The notes below the pieces were generated by a model, which saw only the letters and a list, made by a program, of their open reading frames with translations, searched no databases and was not told the DNA's origin. Shown here in pieces: positions 39,393-47,534 of a stretch of DNA of 64,000 bases. The position numbers and the translations under genes were made by a program. Source of the stretch: Nitrospira sp. CR1.1. Lineage in GTDB: Bacteria > Nitrospirota > Nitrospiria > Nitrospirales > Nitrospiraceae. The DNA lies in assembly GCA_014055465.1 (NCBI GenBank), contig WIAF01000001.1, positions 434,001 through 498,000 on the forward strand, given 5' to 3'. Numbering within the stretch: position 1 is the stretch's first letter; the number at the start of each line of letters is the position of its first letter.

Positions 39393-40562
39393 TCAGTCTG
39401 CCAGCTGCGCCGCAGGCGGCGGAGGATCGTCTGTATCCCGCCGATTTCGTGCCTCATCCTGCTGGCGCTGGGCCTCGGTCTCTTCCGCCAAGGCCGCTTT
39501 GATGTCTCGATCGCGCTCCGCCTTTTCCTTTTCATATTCCGTCGCGCTGATGATATCGATCTTCCAGCCGGTCAGGCGAGCGGCCAGTCGGACATTTTGC
39601 CCGTTCTTCCCAATCGCCAGCGAGAGCTGCGAATCCGCCACGACCACCAATGCCGACTTCTTCTCTTCGTCGATACCGACTTTCTCGATGGTCGCGGGAT
39701 TCAATGCCTCCGCGATGAACACGCGAGGATCCTGCGTCCAGGTGATAATGTCGATCTTTTCTCCGCGCAACTCTCGCACCACCGCCTGTACGCGCGACCC
39801 CTTAATTCCGACGCAGGCCCCCACCGGATCCACGGCTTTATCACGCGAAGACACCGCGATCTTGGTGCGATCGCCCGGTTCGCGCACGATCGACTTGATC
39901 TCAACGATTTTCTCCCCGACCTCCGGGACTTCCAGCTCGAACATCTTGGCCACAAACTGCGGATGGCTACGGGACAGGATGACCTGCACGTCCTTCGGTG
40001 TGCGACGCACCTCCAGCAGCAACGCCTTCACGCGATCTCCACGCCGGTACGTTTCACGCGGGATCTGTTCCTGAATAGGAAGAATTGCCTCGGTCTTGCC
40101 GAGATCGACCAGGAAATTTCTCCGCTCCATACCGAGGATGATGCCGTTCACCAGGTCTCCCTGGCGCGTCGAATATTCCTTTTGAACGGCTTCCCATTCA
40201 GCTTCCCGGACCTTCTGAAAAATCACCTGCTTGGCAGTTTGAGCGGCGATGCGCCCTAACTCGTCCATCTCGATGAGGGAGCCGATTTCGTCACCGACCT
40301 CCGCGCCTTCATCGTATTCGCGCGCCTCCTTCAGGGAAATCTCAGCCTTCGGATTGGCCACCGTATCAACGATGATTTTCTTGGACACCACCGAAATTTC
40401 GCCGGTCTTGCTGTCAATTTCGACCTGGATATTCTCGGCCTGGCCGAATCGTTTTTTCGCAGCCGTTTGCAGCGCCGACTCGATCGCGCCAATGACCCTG
40501 GCCTTATCGATGCCCTTTTGACGGCCGATTTCATCGATGACGGCGATCAACTCTCGGTTCAT
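39393..40562 (-). CDS. nusA: Transcription termination/antitermination factor NusA
   Basis: 389 residues, the short form without the C-terminal acidic repeats of E. coli. It opens MNRELIAVIDEIGRQKGIDK and has an S1 domain (GDLVNGIILGMERRNFLVDL) and two KH domains (GACVGIKGSRVQAVVRELRG; LSLAIGKNGQNVRLAARLTG). The tail is charged (KAALAEETEAQRQQDEARNR). It binds RNA polymerase at pauses and terminators. It lies between rimP and infB. Confidence 0.96.
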   Translation of the reverse strand: MNRELIAVIDEIGRQKGIDKARVIGAIESALQTAAKKRFGQAENIQVEIDSKTGEISVVSKKIIVDTVANPKAEISLKEAREYDEGAEVGDEIGSLIEMDELGRIAAQTAKQVIFQKVREAEWEAVQKEYSTRQGDLVNGIILGMERRNFLVDLGKTEAILPIQEQIPRETYRRGDRVKALLLEVRRTPKDVQVILSRSHPQFVAKMFELEVPEVGEKIVEIKSIVREPGDRTKIAVSSRDKAVDPVGACVGIKGSRVQAVVRELRGEKIDIITWTQDPRVFIAEALNPATIEKVGIDEEKKSALVVVADSQLSLAIGKNGQNVRLAARLTGWKIDIISATEYEKEKAERDRDIKAALAEETEAQRQQDEARNRRDTDDPPPPAAQLAD

Positions 40563-40603
40563 AGCTCACACCTCATGGTTAACACACCACCGGGCACCGT
40601 CTA

Positions 40604-41125
40604 CTACTTGGAAAACTCAACCTTTCGACGCGCCAGCGCAATATGATCAAACTCCACCCGAATCGTATCCATAATTTTCTTCTGCTGGACAGCCAATGTC
40701 ACCGCGCAATCCTCCACCGCCACCACAGTCCCCTCCACCCGCCATTGCGACTGAAGCGGTTCGCGCAATTTGAGCGTCACCGGCTGTCCGATCACACGCC
40801 GATAATCTTGCACGGTCCGCAGGGGCCGATCTAGGCCGGGCGACGATATTTCCAGCGTATAGGCATGCGGAAACGGATCAATGACGTCCAGCGCCGGGCT
40901 CAGAGAACGATGCGCCTGCTCACAGTCTGTCAGCGAAATTCCGCCAGGCTTGTCGATGAAGACCCGGATCACGGTCCGGGGACCTTGGCCAACACACACC
41001 GTCTCGACCAACTCAAGGCCGTGGGATTGCAGAATGGGAGCCGCAACTTCTTGCACGCGGAGGTTGAGCACCTCAGCGCGTTTCACCGAAGGCTTCCCTG
41101 CCGACACCGCTCCCGCATCACTCAT
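40604..41125 (-). CDS. rimP: Ribosome maturation factor RimP
   Basis: 173 residues from the ATG at 41125. A TTG seven codons earlier (41146) would lie inside the T-run of a hairpin and has no ribosome site. The protein shows APILQSHGLELVETVCVGQG, RTVIRVFIDKPGGISLTDCE, ISPALDVIDPF-like SLSPALDVIDPFPHAYTLEI and SSPGLDRPL, the RimP signature. It aids late assembly of the 30S subunit. It is first in the operon with nusA and infB. Confidence 0.93.
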   Translation of the reverse strand: MSDAGAVSAGKPSVKRAEVLNLRVQEVAAPILQSHGLELVETVCVGQGPRTVIRVFIDKPGGISLTDCEQAHRSLSPALDVIDPFPHAYTLEISSPGLDRPLRTVQDYRRVIGQPVTLKLREPLQSQWRVEGTVVAVEDCAVTLAVQQKKIMDTIRVEFDHIALARRKVEFSK

Positions 41126-41140
41126 AGGCAAAAGTTGCTC

Positions 41141-41170
41141 AAACAAAAAAGTGGGCCCAGGCCCACTTAC
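41141..41170 (-). terminator. Hairpin with U-tract immediately upstream of rimP
   Basis: On the minus strand AAGTGGGCC and GGCCCACTT, nearly abutting, form an eight-base stem with a short loop and are followed by TTTTTTGTTT. It has the form of an intrinsic terminator. It ends the aminotransferase transcript and/or forms the 5' end of the rimP-nusA-infB message. Confidence 0.75.
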
Positions 41171-41179
41171 AGCGCGTGA

Positions 41180-41208
41180 ACCTTACCATGCCATAGGAGT
41201 GAAAGCAA
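41180..41208 (-). promoter_or_regulatory. Possible promoter of the rimP operon
   Basis: TTGCTT (41203-41208) and TAAGGT (41180-41185) on the minus strand are 17 bases apart. The start would be near 41173, just before the hairpin. The -10 is weak, so confidence is limited. Confidence 0.35.
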
Positions 41209-41214
41209 GGGACG

Positions 41215-42054
41215 CTAGCTGATCAGAGCTTCCCAACGACGAGACAAACGCTGTGACAGAGGGCCTGGCACTCCCGCGCCGATCTCATGCCCATCAATGC
41301 GTACGACCGGTAATACTTCCACTGTCGTTCCCGTCAAAAAGACTTCGGACGCCGTCAGGAGATCGTCCCGGCCGACGAAAGATTCCACAACCGGCAGCCC
41401 TTCCTTCCTGGCCAGATCCAGAACAATCGCCCGCGTGACCCCGGAAAGGATGCGGTGTCCTTCAGGTGCGGTCTCAATAACACCGTTTCGCACGATCATG
41501 ACATTACTGACAGACCCCTCGGTGACTAATCCATCTCGAACCAAAATGGCCTCGAATACATCGGCTTCCTTTGCCCGCTGGCGTGCCAGAACATTCGCCA
41601 AAAGATTGACGCTTTTAATATCGCAGCGTCCCCAGCGAATGTCGTCTACCGTGATGGCCCGAACCCCGGCCTTGCGAATCGAGGAGTCGAGAGAATGAAG
41701 CTCGCGAAAGGTCAGCACCGTCGTCGGCACAGGCGAGGCAGGAAAAGGATGATCCCGCGGAGCCTGCCCGCGCGTCACCTGCAGATAAATTTTGGTCTCA
41801 GGAAACCGGCTCAGCCGGAGGCCTTCCTGAATCAACGCCATCCACTGGTCCTTGGTGCGCCCCAGCGAGAGGTCCAATGCCTGCGCACTCCGCTCAAACC
41901 GGGCAAAATGCTCGTCTAGGGCAAATGGTTTCCCCCGATAGGTGCGGATAACCTCATACACGCCGTCCCCGAACTGAAACCCACGGTCCTCGATACTGAC
42001 CACGGCTTCCGCCACAGGACCGAAGTGACCATTCACACACGCAATGTCAGGCAT
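41215..42054 (-). CDS. Class IV aminotransferase (BCAT / D-amino-acid transaminase / ADC lyase family)
   Basis: 279 residues from the ATG at 42054; the frame runs further back but into the end of the preceding gene. Key features are VSIEDRGFQFGDGVYEVIRT, GRTKDQWMALIQEGLRLSRF, the PLP lysine in WGRCDIKSVNLLANVLARQR and VTEGSVSNVMIVRNGVIETA. The LxxRxGF... pattern and length fit D-alanine or branched-chain aminotransferases; the exact substrate is not readable. It is likely in a transcript with the three genes upstream and ends at a terminator. Confidence 0.88.
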   Translation of the reverse strand: MPDIACVNGHFGPVAEAVVSIEDRGFQFGDGVYEVIRTYRGKPFALDEHFARFERSAQALDLSLGRTKDQWMALIQEGLRLSRFPETKIYLQVTRGQAPRDHPFPASPVPTTVLTFRELHSLDSSIRKAGVRAITVDDIRWGRCDIKSVNLLANVLARQRAKEADVFEAILVRDGLVTEGSVSNVMIVRNGVIETAPEGHRILSGVTRAIVLDLARKEGLPVVESFVGRDDLLTASEVFLTGTTVEVLPVVRIDGHEIGAGVPGPLSQRLSRRWEALIS

Positions 42055-42080
42055 GGCCGTTTTCTCGCCGCCTCCTTGCC

Positions 42081-42413
42081 TCAAGACGCGGTGACGTAAA
42101 ATATCTGCCGGTCTTCGGCCGTGAATTTCCACCCCAATCGCTTTTCAAAGACCAGCCGATGAGTTCCGGGGGTCGAGGGCTTAAACTCGAACGTGCGCTG
42201 TCCTTGATCGACCGCATTGTTGCTGGCCGTGCGAAGAAAATCGTCCTCCACCAGGGGCATGACAGCGGCATCATACATTGGGACCCATAATTCGCCCCTC
42301 GTGCGATCCTCCCAGAGCCGGATGTGAACCGGCATTCCAACTCGCGCCTTGATGACTTTGGCACCCGGTTCCTGCTCGGTACCCGTGGGAACGGTTTTGC
42401 TTAATGGGCTCAT
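42081..42413 (-). CDS. Chagasin-like (I42-type) small beta protein
   Basis: 110 residues without a signal peptide. The order of landmarks resembles chagasin-type cysteine-protease inhibitors: IRLWEDRTRGELWVPMYDAA (compare the NPTTGYxW loop), then GQRTFEFKPSTPGTHRLVFE (compare FxFxALxPGxxxLxF), then KRLGWKFTAEDRQIFYV. The NPTTG loop is degenerate (DRTRGELW), so inhibitory function is uncertain. It lies between a Rieske gene and the aminotransferase. Confidence 0.55.
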   Translation of the reverse strand: MSPLSKTVPTGTEQEPGAKVIKARVGMPVHIRLWEDRTRGELWVPMYDAAVMPLVEDDFLRTASNNAVDQGQRTFEFKPSTPGTHRLVFEKRLGWKFTAEDRQIFYVTAS

Positions 42414-42448
42414 CTTCCTGAGAACTCCGACATCATCACTCCGCGCGG

Positions 42449-42778
42449 CTACACCTTGCGCCGCCCTCCGACAAATATCTGTCCGCCTTCCACCCGCACA
42501 TCATAGCTTCCGACGCAGTACCCTCCGCCGTCCGTCCCTTGCCCATTTCGAACATCAAAGGCCAAGTCGTGCCAGGGACAGGAGACGACATGCCCTTTCA
42601 CGCGGCCCTTATTGAGCGGGCCACCTTCATGAGGGCACGAATTATAGATGGCATGAAAATGCCCCTCGATATTGAACACCGCAATGGCACGCTCATTCAC
42701 CTTGACGACTTTGACCTGGCCAGGAGGAATGTCCTCAACCTTGGCCACACACTGAAACCCTTCCATAAGCGATTCCAA
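42449..42778 (-). CDS. Rieske [2Fe-2S] ferredoxin-like protein
   Basis: 109 residues. The cluster ligands are C48-x-H50 (NSCPHEGGPL) and C67-x2-H70 (VVSCPWHDLAFD), perfectly in the Rieske pattern. There is no signal peptide or transmembrane anchor, so it is soluble and cytoplasmic, like NirD or dioxygenase-type ferredoxins. It would carry electrons to an unknown partner. Confidence 0.92.
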   Translation of the reverse strand: MESLMEGFQCVAKVEDIPPGQVKVVKVNERAIAVFNIEGHFHAIYNSCPHEGGPLNKGRVKGHVVSCPWHDLAFDVRNGQGTDGGGYCVGSYDVRVEGGQIFVGGRRKV

Positions 42779-42793
42779 CTCCCCTTCTTCCTC

Positions 42794-43297
42794 TTACATC
42801 CGAAGCGTAAACTTCAGTTCCATCCCGGTCGTAATCCCCGCGCGTTTCGCGTACCCCGCCTCCGCCTCGATCAAATACCGAATCGGCTCAGGCGGAGGAC
42901 CGTAGAATGGACAAGGATCCTGGGCGCAAGGCTGCACCTGCTCTAGAATCTGCACCACATGATGACTCTCATCTACCCAGAACATATCTACAGGAAAGCG
43001 GAACTGACGAGTCGCCACACGATGCGCTCCCGTCGCCTCAAAGATATAAAGCATCCCCGTATCGGCTGGCAATCCTTCCCGAAAGGCGAGACCGAACAGC
43101 AGCTTTTCCGGCGTGCTGGCCACTTCCGTTTCCATCGTCTTCCCGTTCGGGAACTCCACGATGATGACCTCGGATTCCTTCGGCCCACCGAGAAACAGGC
43201 TCACACTGATCAGCAGGATCACTAAGAGCACAAACGTGACAATTTTTTTGCGACGCTGTTCCGATTCAGAGCCGCTCGCGCGCGTCACCATAACCAA
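42794..43297 (-). CDS. DUF192 exported/anchored protein
   Basis: 167 residues. An N-terminal membrane segment (KIVTFVLLVILLISVSLFLG) precedes a DUF192 domain: TPEKLLFGLAFREGLPADTG, MLYIF, FRFPVDMFWVDESHHVVQIL and IRYLIEAEAGYAKRAGITTG. A Cys pair (CAQDPC) interrupts it. DUF192 proteins have no firm function. It faces the periplasm and is divergent from the ferredoxin gene. Confidence 0.87.
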   Translation of the reverse strand: MVMVTRASGSESEQRRKKIVTFVLLVILLISVSLFLGGPKESEVIIVEFPNGKTMETEVASTPEKLLFGLAFREGLPADTGMLYIFEATGAHRVATRQFRFPVDMFWVDESHHVVQILEQVQPCAQDPCPFYGPPPEPIRYLIEAEAGYAKRAGITTGMELKFTLRM

Positions 43298-43415
43298 ATG
43301 CAGTCGGACATGGATGCATCCTTATGTAGTCGTACCTGCGCAGAGCCGCATGTACATTGGGCCCAAAGCCCCATGACTTGCCGAGTGCTAGGCCTTCTTC
43401 CCAAGGCTCATTCTG

Positions 43416-43445
43416 TTGACTTGCCGAAGAACGCCGGCATAGAAT
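43416..43445 (+). promoter_or_regulatory. Promoter of the ferredoxin gene
   Basis: TTGACT (43416-43421) and TAGAAT (43440-43445) are 18 bases apart, each one base off consensus. The start would be near 43452, about 87 bases before the ATG. Confidence 0.65.
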
Positions 43446-43538
43446 GCGGACCTGTTTCGCCGCGAACTATGGTCGCGGCGGCACGAAATTGTCAACATCT
43501 TATCCGTCATTAAAGGAACTGCGAAGGAGGCATAGGCC

Positions 43539-43886
43539 ATGGCGCTTCTGATCACCGATGAGTGTATTTCCTGCGGGGCATGCCTGCCAGAATGTCCCAA
43601 TGAAGCCATTTTCGAAACGCGAAGCGATGCTGAAGGCAAGGGCAACCACGTCGGAGACGGGCAAGGAGTCGGTGATAATATTTACGTCATCACTCATGAT
43701 CGTTGCACCGAGTGCGTCGGGCACTTTGACGAGCCGCAATGTGCGGCTGTCTGCCCGGTGGACAACTGTTGCATTGCCGATCCGGCCTATCCGGAGGCGA
43801 CTGACGTATTGCTGGAGAAAGCCAAATCGTTGAATCCGGACAAAGAAATTGATCCGGCCAAAGTTTGGAGCGGCGTCCGCAACTAA
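43539..43886 (+). CDS. YfhL-type 2[4Fe-4S] ferredoxin
   Basis: 115 residues; AAGGAGG precedes the start. The first cluster is bound by C9-x2-C12-x2-C15-x3-C19 (CISCGACLPECP). The second uses C56-x2-C59-x8-C68-x3-C72 (CTECVGHFDEPQCAAVCP), the long insert and C-terminal extension that mark YfhL/Allochromatium-type ferredoxins. An insert of about 20 residues (SDAEGKGNHVGDGQGVGDN) lies between them. These are low-potential electron carriers; in Nitrospirota such ferredoxins could serve the reductive TCA cycle, which is inference. Confidence 0.94.
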   Translation: MALLITDECISCGACLPECPNEAIFETRSDAEGKGNHVGDGQGVGDNIYVITHDRCTECVGHFDEPQCAAVCPVDNCCIADPAYPEATDVLLEKAKSLNPDKEIDPAKVWSGVRN

Positions 43887-43915
43887 TTAGATTTCGGCAC
43901 ATGTGCGCGGCGCCA

Positions 43916-43939
43916 CGAAGGCTCCTCCGGGAGCCTTCG
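43916..43939 (+). terminator. Hairpin after the ferredoxin gene
   Basis: CGAAGGCTCC and GGAGCCTTCG make a perfect ten-base stem with a TCCG tetraloop, about 30 bases after the ferredoxin stop. Only a short T-rich stretch (CTGTTTGG) follows. The rest of 43887-44103 holds no gene. Confidence 0.65.
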
Positions 43940-44103
43940 CTGTTTGGGCTACGAAGCAGCGGTGCAACAACGGAGACATCCCTGGCTTTCGGCAGTCGAC
44001 CGCTGTAGACTTTAAGAGAACTGTCGCCTGCGCAGGCCACCTCGTCCCCTCACGCGGCCCCGCGACATTCATCCATTGGCTACCCTCTCGACGGGAGGTA
44101 CAC

Positions 44104-44439
44104 ATGAAATGCTTCTCTCGCCTCGCGTTCTTAGCCGTCCTCGTCATCGCTCCGCTACCCTCCCAGGCCATGACCGACATGGGCGATATCGGCACCATCA
44201 TCGAAAGGTTCGTCACAAAACAATTCCCTGATGCAGCCAGTCATTTCTGGGTCGTGAACGACACCCAACAAGACGGCGACGAAATGATCGTGGATATGAA
44301 TGCTATCGTGACAGACCGACGGCAGACACCGCCGACGGAGAATCGCTTCCTGCTGTTGATCGTGGAAGGGCGACTTCAAGGCATTCAAAACATTCCGCTG
44401 GATACTGCGGCAGAATGTCAAAAAGAGCAGGAAGTCTAG
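44104..44439 (+). CDS. Small exported protein of unknown function
   Basis: 111 residues from the ATG at 44104, preceded by GGGAGG. The open frame extends further upstream but without a ribosome site. MKCFSRLAFLAVLVIAPLPS then QAM is a signal peptide. The mature part (IIERFVTKQFPDAASHFWVV then NDTQQDGDEMIVDMNAIVTD and NRFLLLIVEGRLQGIQNIPL) looks like one alpha/beta domain. No family was recognised. It stands alone between two terminator-like hairpins. Confidence 0.65.
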   Translation: MKCFSRLAFLAVLVIAPLPSQAMTDMGDIGTIIERFVTKQFPDAASHFWVVNDTQQDGDEMIVDMNAIVTDRRQTPPTENRFLLLIVEGRLQGIQNIPLDTAAECQKEQEV

Positions 44440-44477
44440 GCGAGTCTGTTTCGTACCACCTTCCGCGCCAGATACAA

Positions 44478-44513
44478 CAACGCCCCGTCTGCATCACTGC
44501 AAACGGGGCGTTG
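44478..44513. terminator. Bidirectional terminator
   Basis: CAACGCCCCGT (44478-44488) pairs perfectly with ACGGGGCGTTG (44503-44513). It sits between two convergent genes. T-rich sequence follows more clearly on the minus strand (TTGTTGTAT). Confidence 0.78.
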
Positions 44514-44537
44514 CAATTCCTACCTTTATGGGGCGGA

Positions 44538-45017
44538 TTACTTGATCATGACAAGCTTGCCACCGACGTGAGCCGGGTGCAAATGGCAGCGATAGGTCAG
44601 CGTGTTTCCCTGCGTCGCATTGAACATGTCGCTGGTCGGTACACCGATATACTTGGTTTCGCCCGGCTTCAGCACAACTTCAGCCTTCATCACAAACGGA
44701 GAAGCCGCGTTGACCGGATCGGTCATTTGAAATCCATGCTCGCTCGAAGAGTTATTCGTCACCTTCAGCACGACCGGACGTCCCGGGCGAATTTTAAAAT
44801 CGATCACCGTCACCGGCGGATACCAGGCCTTCAAGCTCCCGATCTCCACAGCGTACAATTCCGCATCCACAATTAATTCTTTAAACGGCTGACCGACCAC
44901 GGAGCCGGTATCCAAATCGCCGACCTCGACACCGCCAGCTTGCAACGCGTATGCGCCGGATGCCCCAGCCATTAACATGACCAGGCCAAAGAATACTGCT
45001 ACCATCGTCTTGCCCAT
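44538..45017 (-). CDS. Periplasmic cupredoxin with an unusual copper-ligand set
   Basis: 159 residues with a signal peptide (MGKTMVAVFFGLVMLMAGAS, cleaved near AYA). The mature domain has VIDFKIRPGRPVVLKVTNNS, SSEHGFQMTD with H94, and the C-terminal loop TYRCHLHPAHVGGKLVMI. The copper site is therefore C144-x2-H147-x2-H150. Plastocyanin and amicyanin have Met where H150 stands, whereas nitrosocyanin-type red copper proteins use Cys, two His and Glu. E93 is next to H94. It could be an electron carrier in the periplasm. The function is inferred from the fold only. Confidence 0.88.
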   Translation of the reverse strand: MGKTMVAVFFGLVMLMAGASGAYALQAGGVEVGDLDTGSVVGQPFKELIVDAELYAVEIGSLKAWYPPVTVIDFKIRPGRPVVLKVTNNSSSEHGFQMTDPVNAASPFVMKAEVVLKPGETKYIGVPTSDMFNATQGNTLTYRCHLHPAHVGGKLVMIK

Positions 45018-45289
45018 GACCTACCTCCTTAAAGAGATTAAGAAGAGATGCGATTAGGTTGGTGAATAATGACCGCCGCGCTCTGAACCTCTGCTAGACA
45101 CCGCGCCCCGGAGGCTAGCACACACTGCTCGGAAATGTCCTAAATAAAAGGCTGATGAGGGAAACCTTATAGCATAGGGATTAAAAAGGAAGCAAGAAAG
45201 TTCTTGGACCGTCAGCGGGCGTCTCCAGGCGGGAAATTTTCTGAGAATCCTGAGCAACAATCCGTCATTCAGCACGGTATTTCAAATGT
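45018..45289. other. Upstream region of the cupredoxin gene
   Basis: 272 bp without a credible gene; short frames here have no ribosome site or domain. It holds the cupredoxin promoter described separately and AT-rich sequence (45140-45195). Given the predicted start near 45159, the leader is about 140 bases. Confidence 0.5.
45166..45195 (-). promoter_or_regulatory. Promoter of the cupredoxin gene
   Basis: TTGCTT (45190-45195) and TATAAG (45166-45171) on the minus strand are 18 bases apart, with TGC directly before the -10 (extended -10 form). Confidence 0.6.
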
Positions 45290-46921
45290 TTACGGCAACG
45301 CGCTGCCCTCCGGTGGCATTTCGACCACATGGGATCCAATCAGTAGATCATATGGCGTGTAGTCATCCGTCAATGTCAGGCCCGGCGACCAGGGAGCAGT
45401 ACGTCGCGAGGCCAGCAGGGCTATCGCTTCAGGAGGTAATCGCCGAGCCTCGACCTGCATTTGAATACGCTTCACGAATTCGTCATACGACATCATATCG
45501 ATCGGGCCGCCGCCAAAGAAAATAAGATTCTCCGCCGTCGTCTGATGGGCACGCCACGGCCCCTTCACTCCGAACGATTCAATGGAGGGAAACGAGCTCT
45601 TCAACGTCTGCACGACTGCACTCGCACGCTGCAGATCGCCTCCTTCTCCTGAAGAGGCCAGATTGAGAGCCAACACACCGTTGGGATTCAGCTTGCCACG
45701 CAACTCTGAAAAGAACTCGACCGTGGTCAAATGGAAGGGAATGAGATGCCGGGCAAACGCGTCGACCCAAATCACGTCATAGGTCGCCTTTGTATCGCGC
45801 AGAAACACGCGGGCATCTTTCACGGACACATGGTGATTGGCGGGAGGATGGTATTCGAAATACTGTTCCGCCATTCGCACGACGACGGGATCAAATTCGA
45901 CGACATCCAATTCCAACTCAGGCCAGACTTGAGCGAGCCACTTCGCCAACGACCCACCGCCGTGTCCCAAAATGAGCCCTCGTTTGGGCTCCGGAGCCAG
46001 CGCAACCGCCGCTACCATGAGTTGGCTATAGGGAAGAAACAGGGCCGTGGGATCCGACCGCCACATCACCGCATGCCAGGTACGGTCGAGGACCAGATAG
46101 CGAAACAGATCATCGTCGCGCACACGGACTTGCTGATAGGGACTATCCTCCTGATACACCAATCCCGCAACTGGAGGGGCCTGACCGAACAATTGCCATC
46201 CCAGCATGAGCGCGCCGGTCATGAACAAACCAGTCAATTTCGTGACCTTCCCGCTGCCTTGTCGCAACCATAGCAACCCCAGCGCCAGTTGAATCATCCC
46301 CAGCGTGGCCACAAGGGTCTGCGTTCCCAACCAAGAAAGGAGAAAAAACGCGGTTCCCCAGGTCCCCGCCAAGCTGCCGACGGTGGATAACGCAATCATG
46401 CTGCCGGTACGGCGCCCGAGGTATCCCATGTCCACGACGGCCAACCGAAGCAATGCGGGCATCACTCCGCTCAAGCCGAACGCCGGAGGAGCCAGCAACA
46501 CACATGCCGCGAGGCTTGGGCCCCATCGCGGATCCTCGACCATTTTGGCGACTTTGAAAATGGCGCCCTGCCCCATCCAGGACATCAATAACGTCCAGGC
46601 GCCGGATCCAAGGAGAAGCCAAGCCAGGACCGCCGCAACGCGATACCGATCCGAGGCCCAGCCGCCGAAGGCATAGCCCGAACTCATGGCCGCCAGAATG
46701 ATCCCGATCAATGCCCCCCACACGAAGAGGGAATTTCCGAACACAGGAGCCAGCAAGCGGCTGCCTAAAATTTCAAGCGCCATCACGATAGCGCCGGTCA
46801 CGAGCGCCGTAATGAGCAAAAAGAGCCGGGAAATGGGAACGGAAGCAGGTCTTTGTGCCATCATCGACAAAAGACCGCGGGACACAGTGAGGAGACGCAT
46901 CGGCAGCGGGTGTGGGACCAC
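45290..46921 (-). CDS. Membrane-fused spermidine synthase-like protein
   Basis: 543 residues in the longest frame (GTG at 46921); Met8 or Met20/21 are possible starts, since no strong ribosome site picks one. The first 230 or so residues carry about seven hydrophobic helices starting FLLITALVTGAIVMALEILG. The C-terminal half is a spermidine-synthase-like methyltransferase fold: RGLILGHGGGSLAKWLAQVW, LDVVEFDPVVVRMAEQYFEY and YDVIWVDAFARHLIPFHLTT. The key GGGDG motif is GHGGGS. It may transfer an aminopropyl group or be a relative with other function. It lies seven bases after a CBS-domain gene. Confidence 0.8.
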   Translation of the reverse strand: MVPHPLPMRLLTVSRGLLSMMAQRPASVPISRLFLLITALVTGAIVMALEILGSRLLAPVFGNSLFVWGALIGIILAAMSSGYAFGGWASDRYRVAAVLAWLLLGSGAWTLLMSWMGQGAIFKVAKMVEDPRWGPSLAACVLLAPPAFGLSGVMPALLRLAVVDMGYLGRRTGSMIALSTVGSLAGTWGTAFFLLSWLGTQTLVATLGMIQLALGLLWLRQGSGKVTKLTGLFMTGALMLGWQLFGQAPPVAGLVYQEDSPYQQVRVRDDDLFRYLVLDRTWHAVMWRSDPTALFLPYSQLMVAAVALAPEPKRGLILGHGGGSLAKWLAQVWPELELDVVEFDPVVVRMAEQYFEYHPPANHHVSVKDARVFLRDTKATYDVIWVDAFARHLIPFHLTTVEFFSELRGKLNPNGVLALNLASSGEGGDLQRASAVVQTLKSSFPSIESFGVKGPWRAHQTTAENLIFFGGGPIDMMSYDEFVKRIQMQVEARRLPPEAIALLASRRTAPWSPGLTLTDDYTPYDLLIGSHVVEMPPEGSALP

Positions 46922-46927
46922 ACCATT

Positions 46928-47338
46928 TTACAAGGTCCCCCAATTTTTGAAATATCGGAGCAGATCGCGCACCGAAATCATTCCGACCACACGCCCTTCT
47001 TCGGTAATCACCAGATGCCGAATTCCTCGTTCGGCCATCACATCACTCGCCTCATGCGCGGATTGGGCGATATCGATCGTCATGATCGGGGCGCTCATCA
47101 CCGAGCGAACCGTCACCTGCTCGGACGCCGCTCCGCTGGCCATGGCTTTGCGGACAAGATCGGCCTCGCTGACAATCCCCACGTAGTCGCCATGATCAGC
47201 AACGAGCAGCGCCCCGACCCGGGCATCGCGCAATTGCTGCGCGACAACCAATAACGAATCATCCGGTCGCACCGTCTTCGTGATGGGACGCATCATCATG
47301 GCCAACGGTCGTTGGATGGGCCCGCCTGCAACCACCAC
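46928..47338 (-). CDS. Two-CBS-domain protein
   Basis: 136 residues. Two tandem CBS units are visible: VRPDDSLLVVAQQLRDARVG then ALLVADHGDYVGIVSEADLV, and QSAHEASDVMAERGIRHLVI then TEEGRVVGMISVRDLL. CBS pairs bind adenine nucleotides and regulate partners. No effector domain is fused. It is followed closely by the membrane spermidine-synthase-like gene and is divergent from ugd. Confidence 0.9.
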   Translation of the reverse strand: MVVAGGPIQRPLAMMMRPITKTVRPDDSLLVVAQQLRDARVGALLVADHGDYVGIVSEADLVRKAMASGAASEQVTVRSVMSAPIMTIDIAQSAHEASDVMAERGIRHLVITEEGRVVGMISVRDLLRYFKNWGTL

Positions 47339-47444
47339 GCGTCTTCTCCTGCAAAGAGGGCCGAATTCTACTCAAGTACGCCACAATCTGCAATTCATCC
47401 CGCGCTGCGTCATTTGGCACGAACCGCAAAAACCTGCGAGAAGA

Positions 47445-47473
47445 TTGCTCGCTTTGGCAGGCGTTGCTATACT
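47445..47473 (+). promoter_or_regulatory. Promoter of ugd
   Basis: TTGCTC (47445-47450) and TATACT (47468-47473) are 17 bases apart. The start near 47480 gives a 55-base leader, with GAGGAG before the ATG at 47535. Confidence 0.62.
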
Positions 47474-47534
47474 ACCGACTCTACACGAATTCTCACCCAC
47501 GGTTCTCGGCTTTTCTTAAAGAGGAGATGCATCC

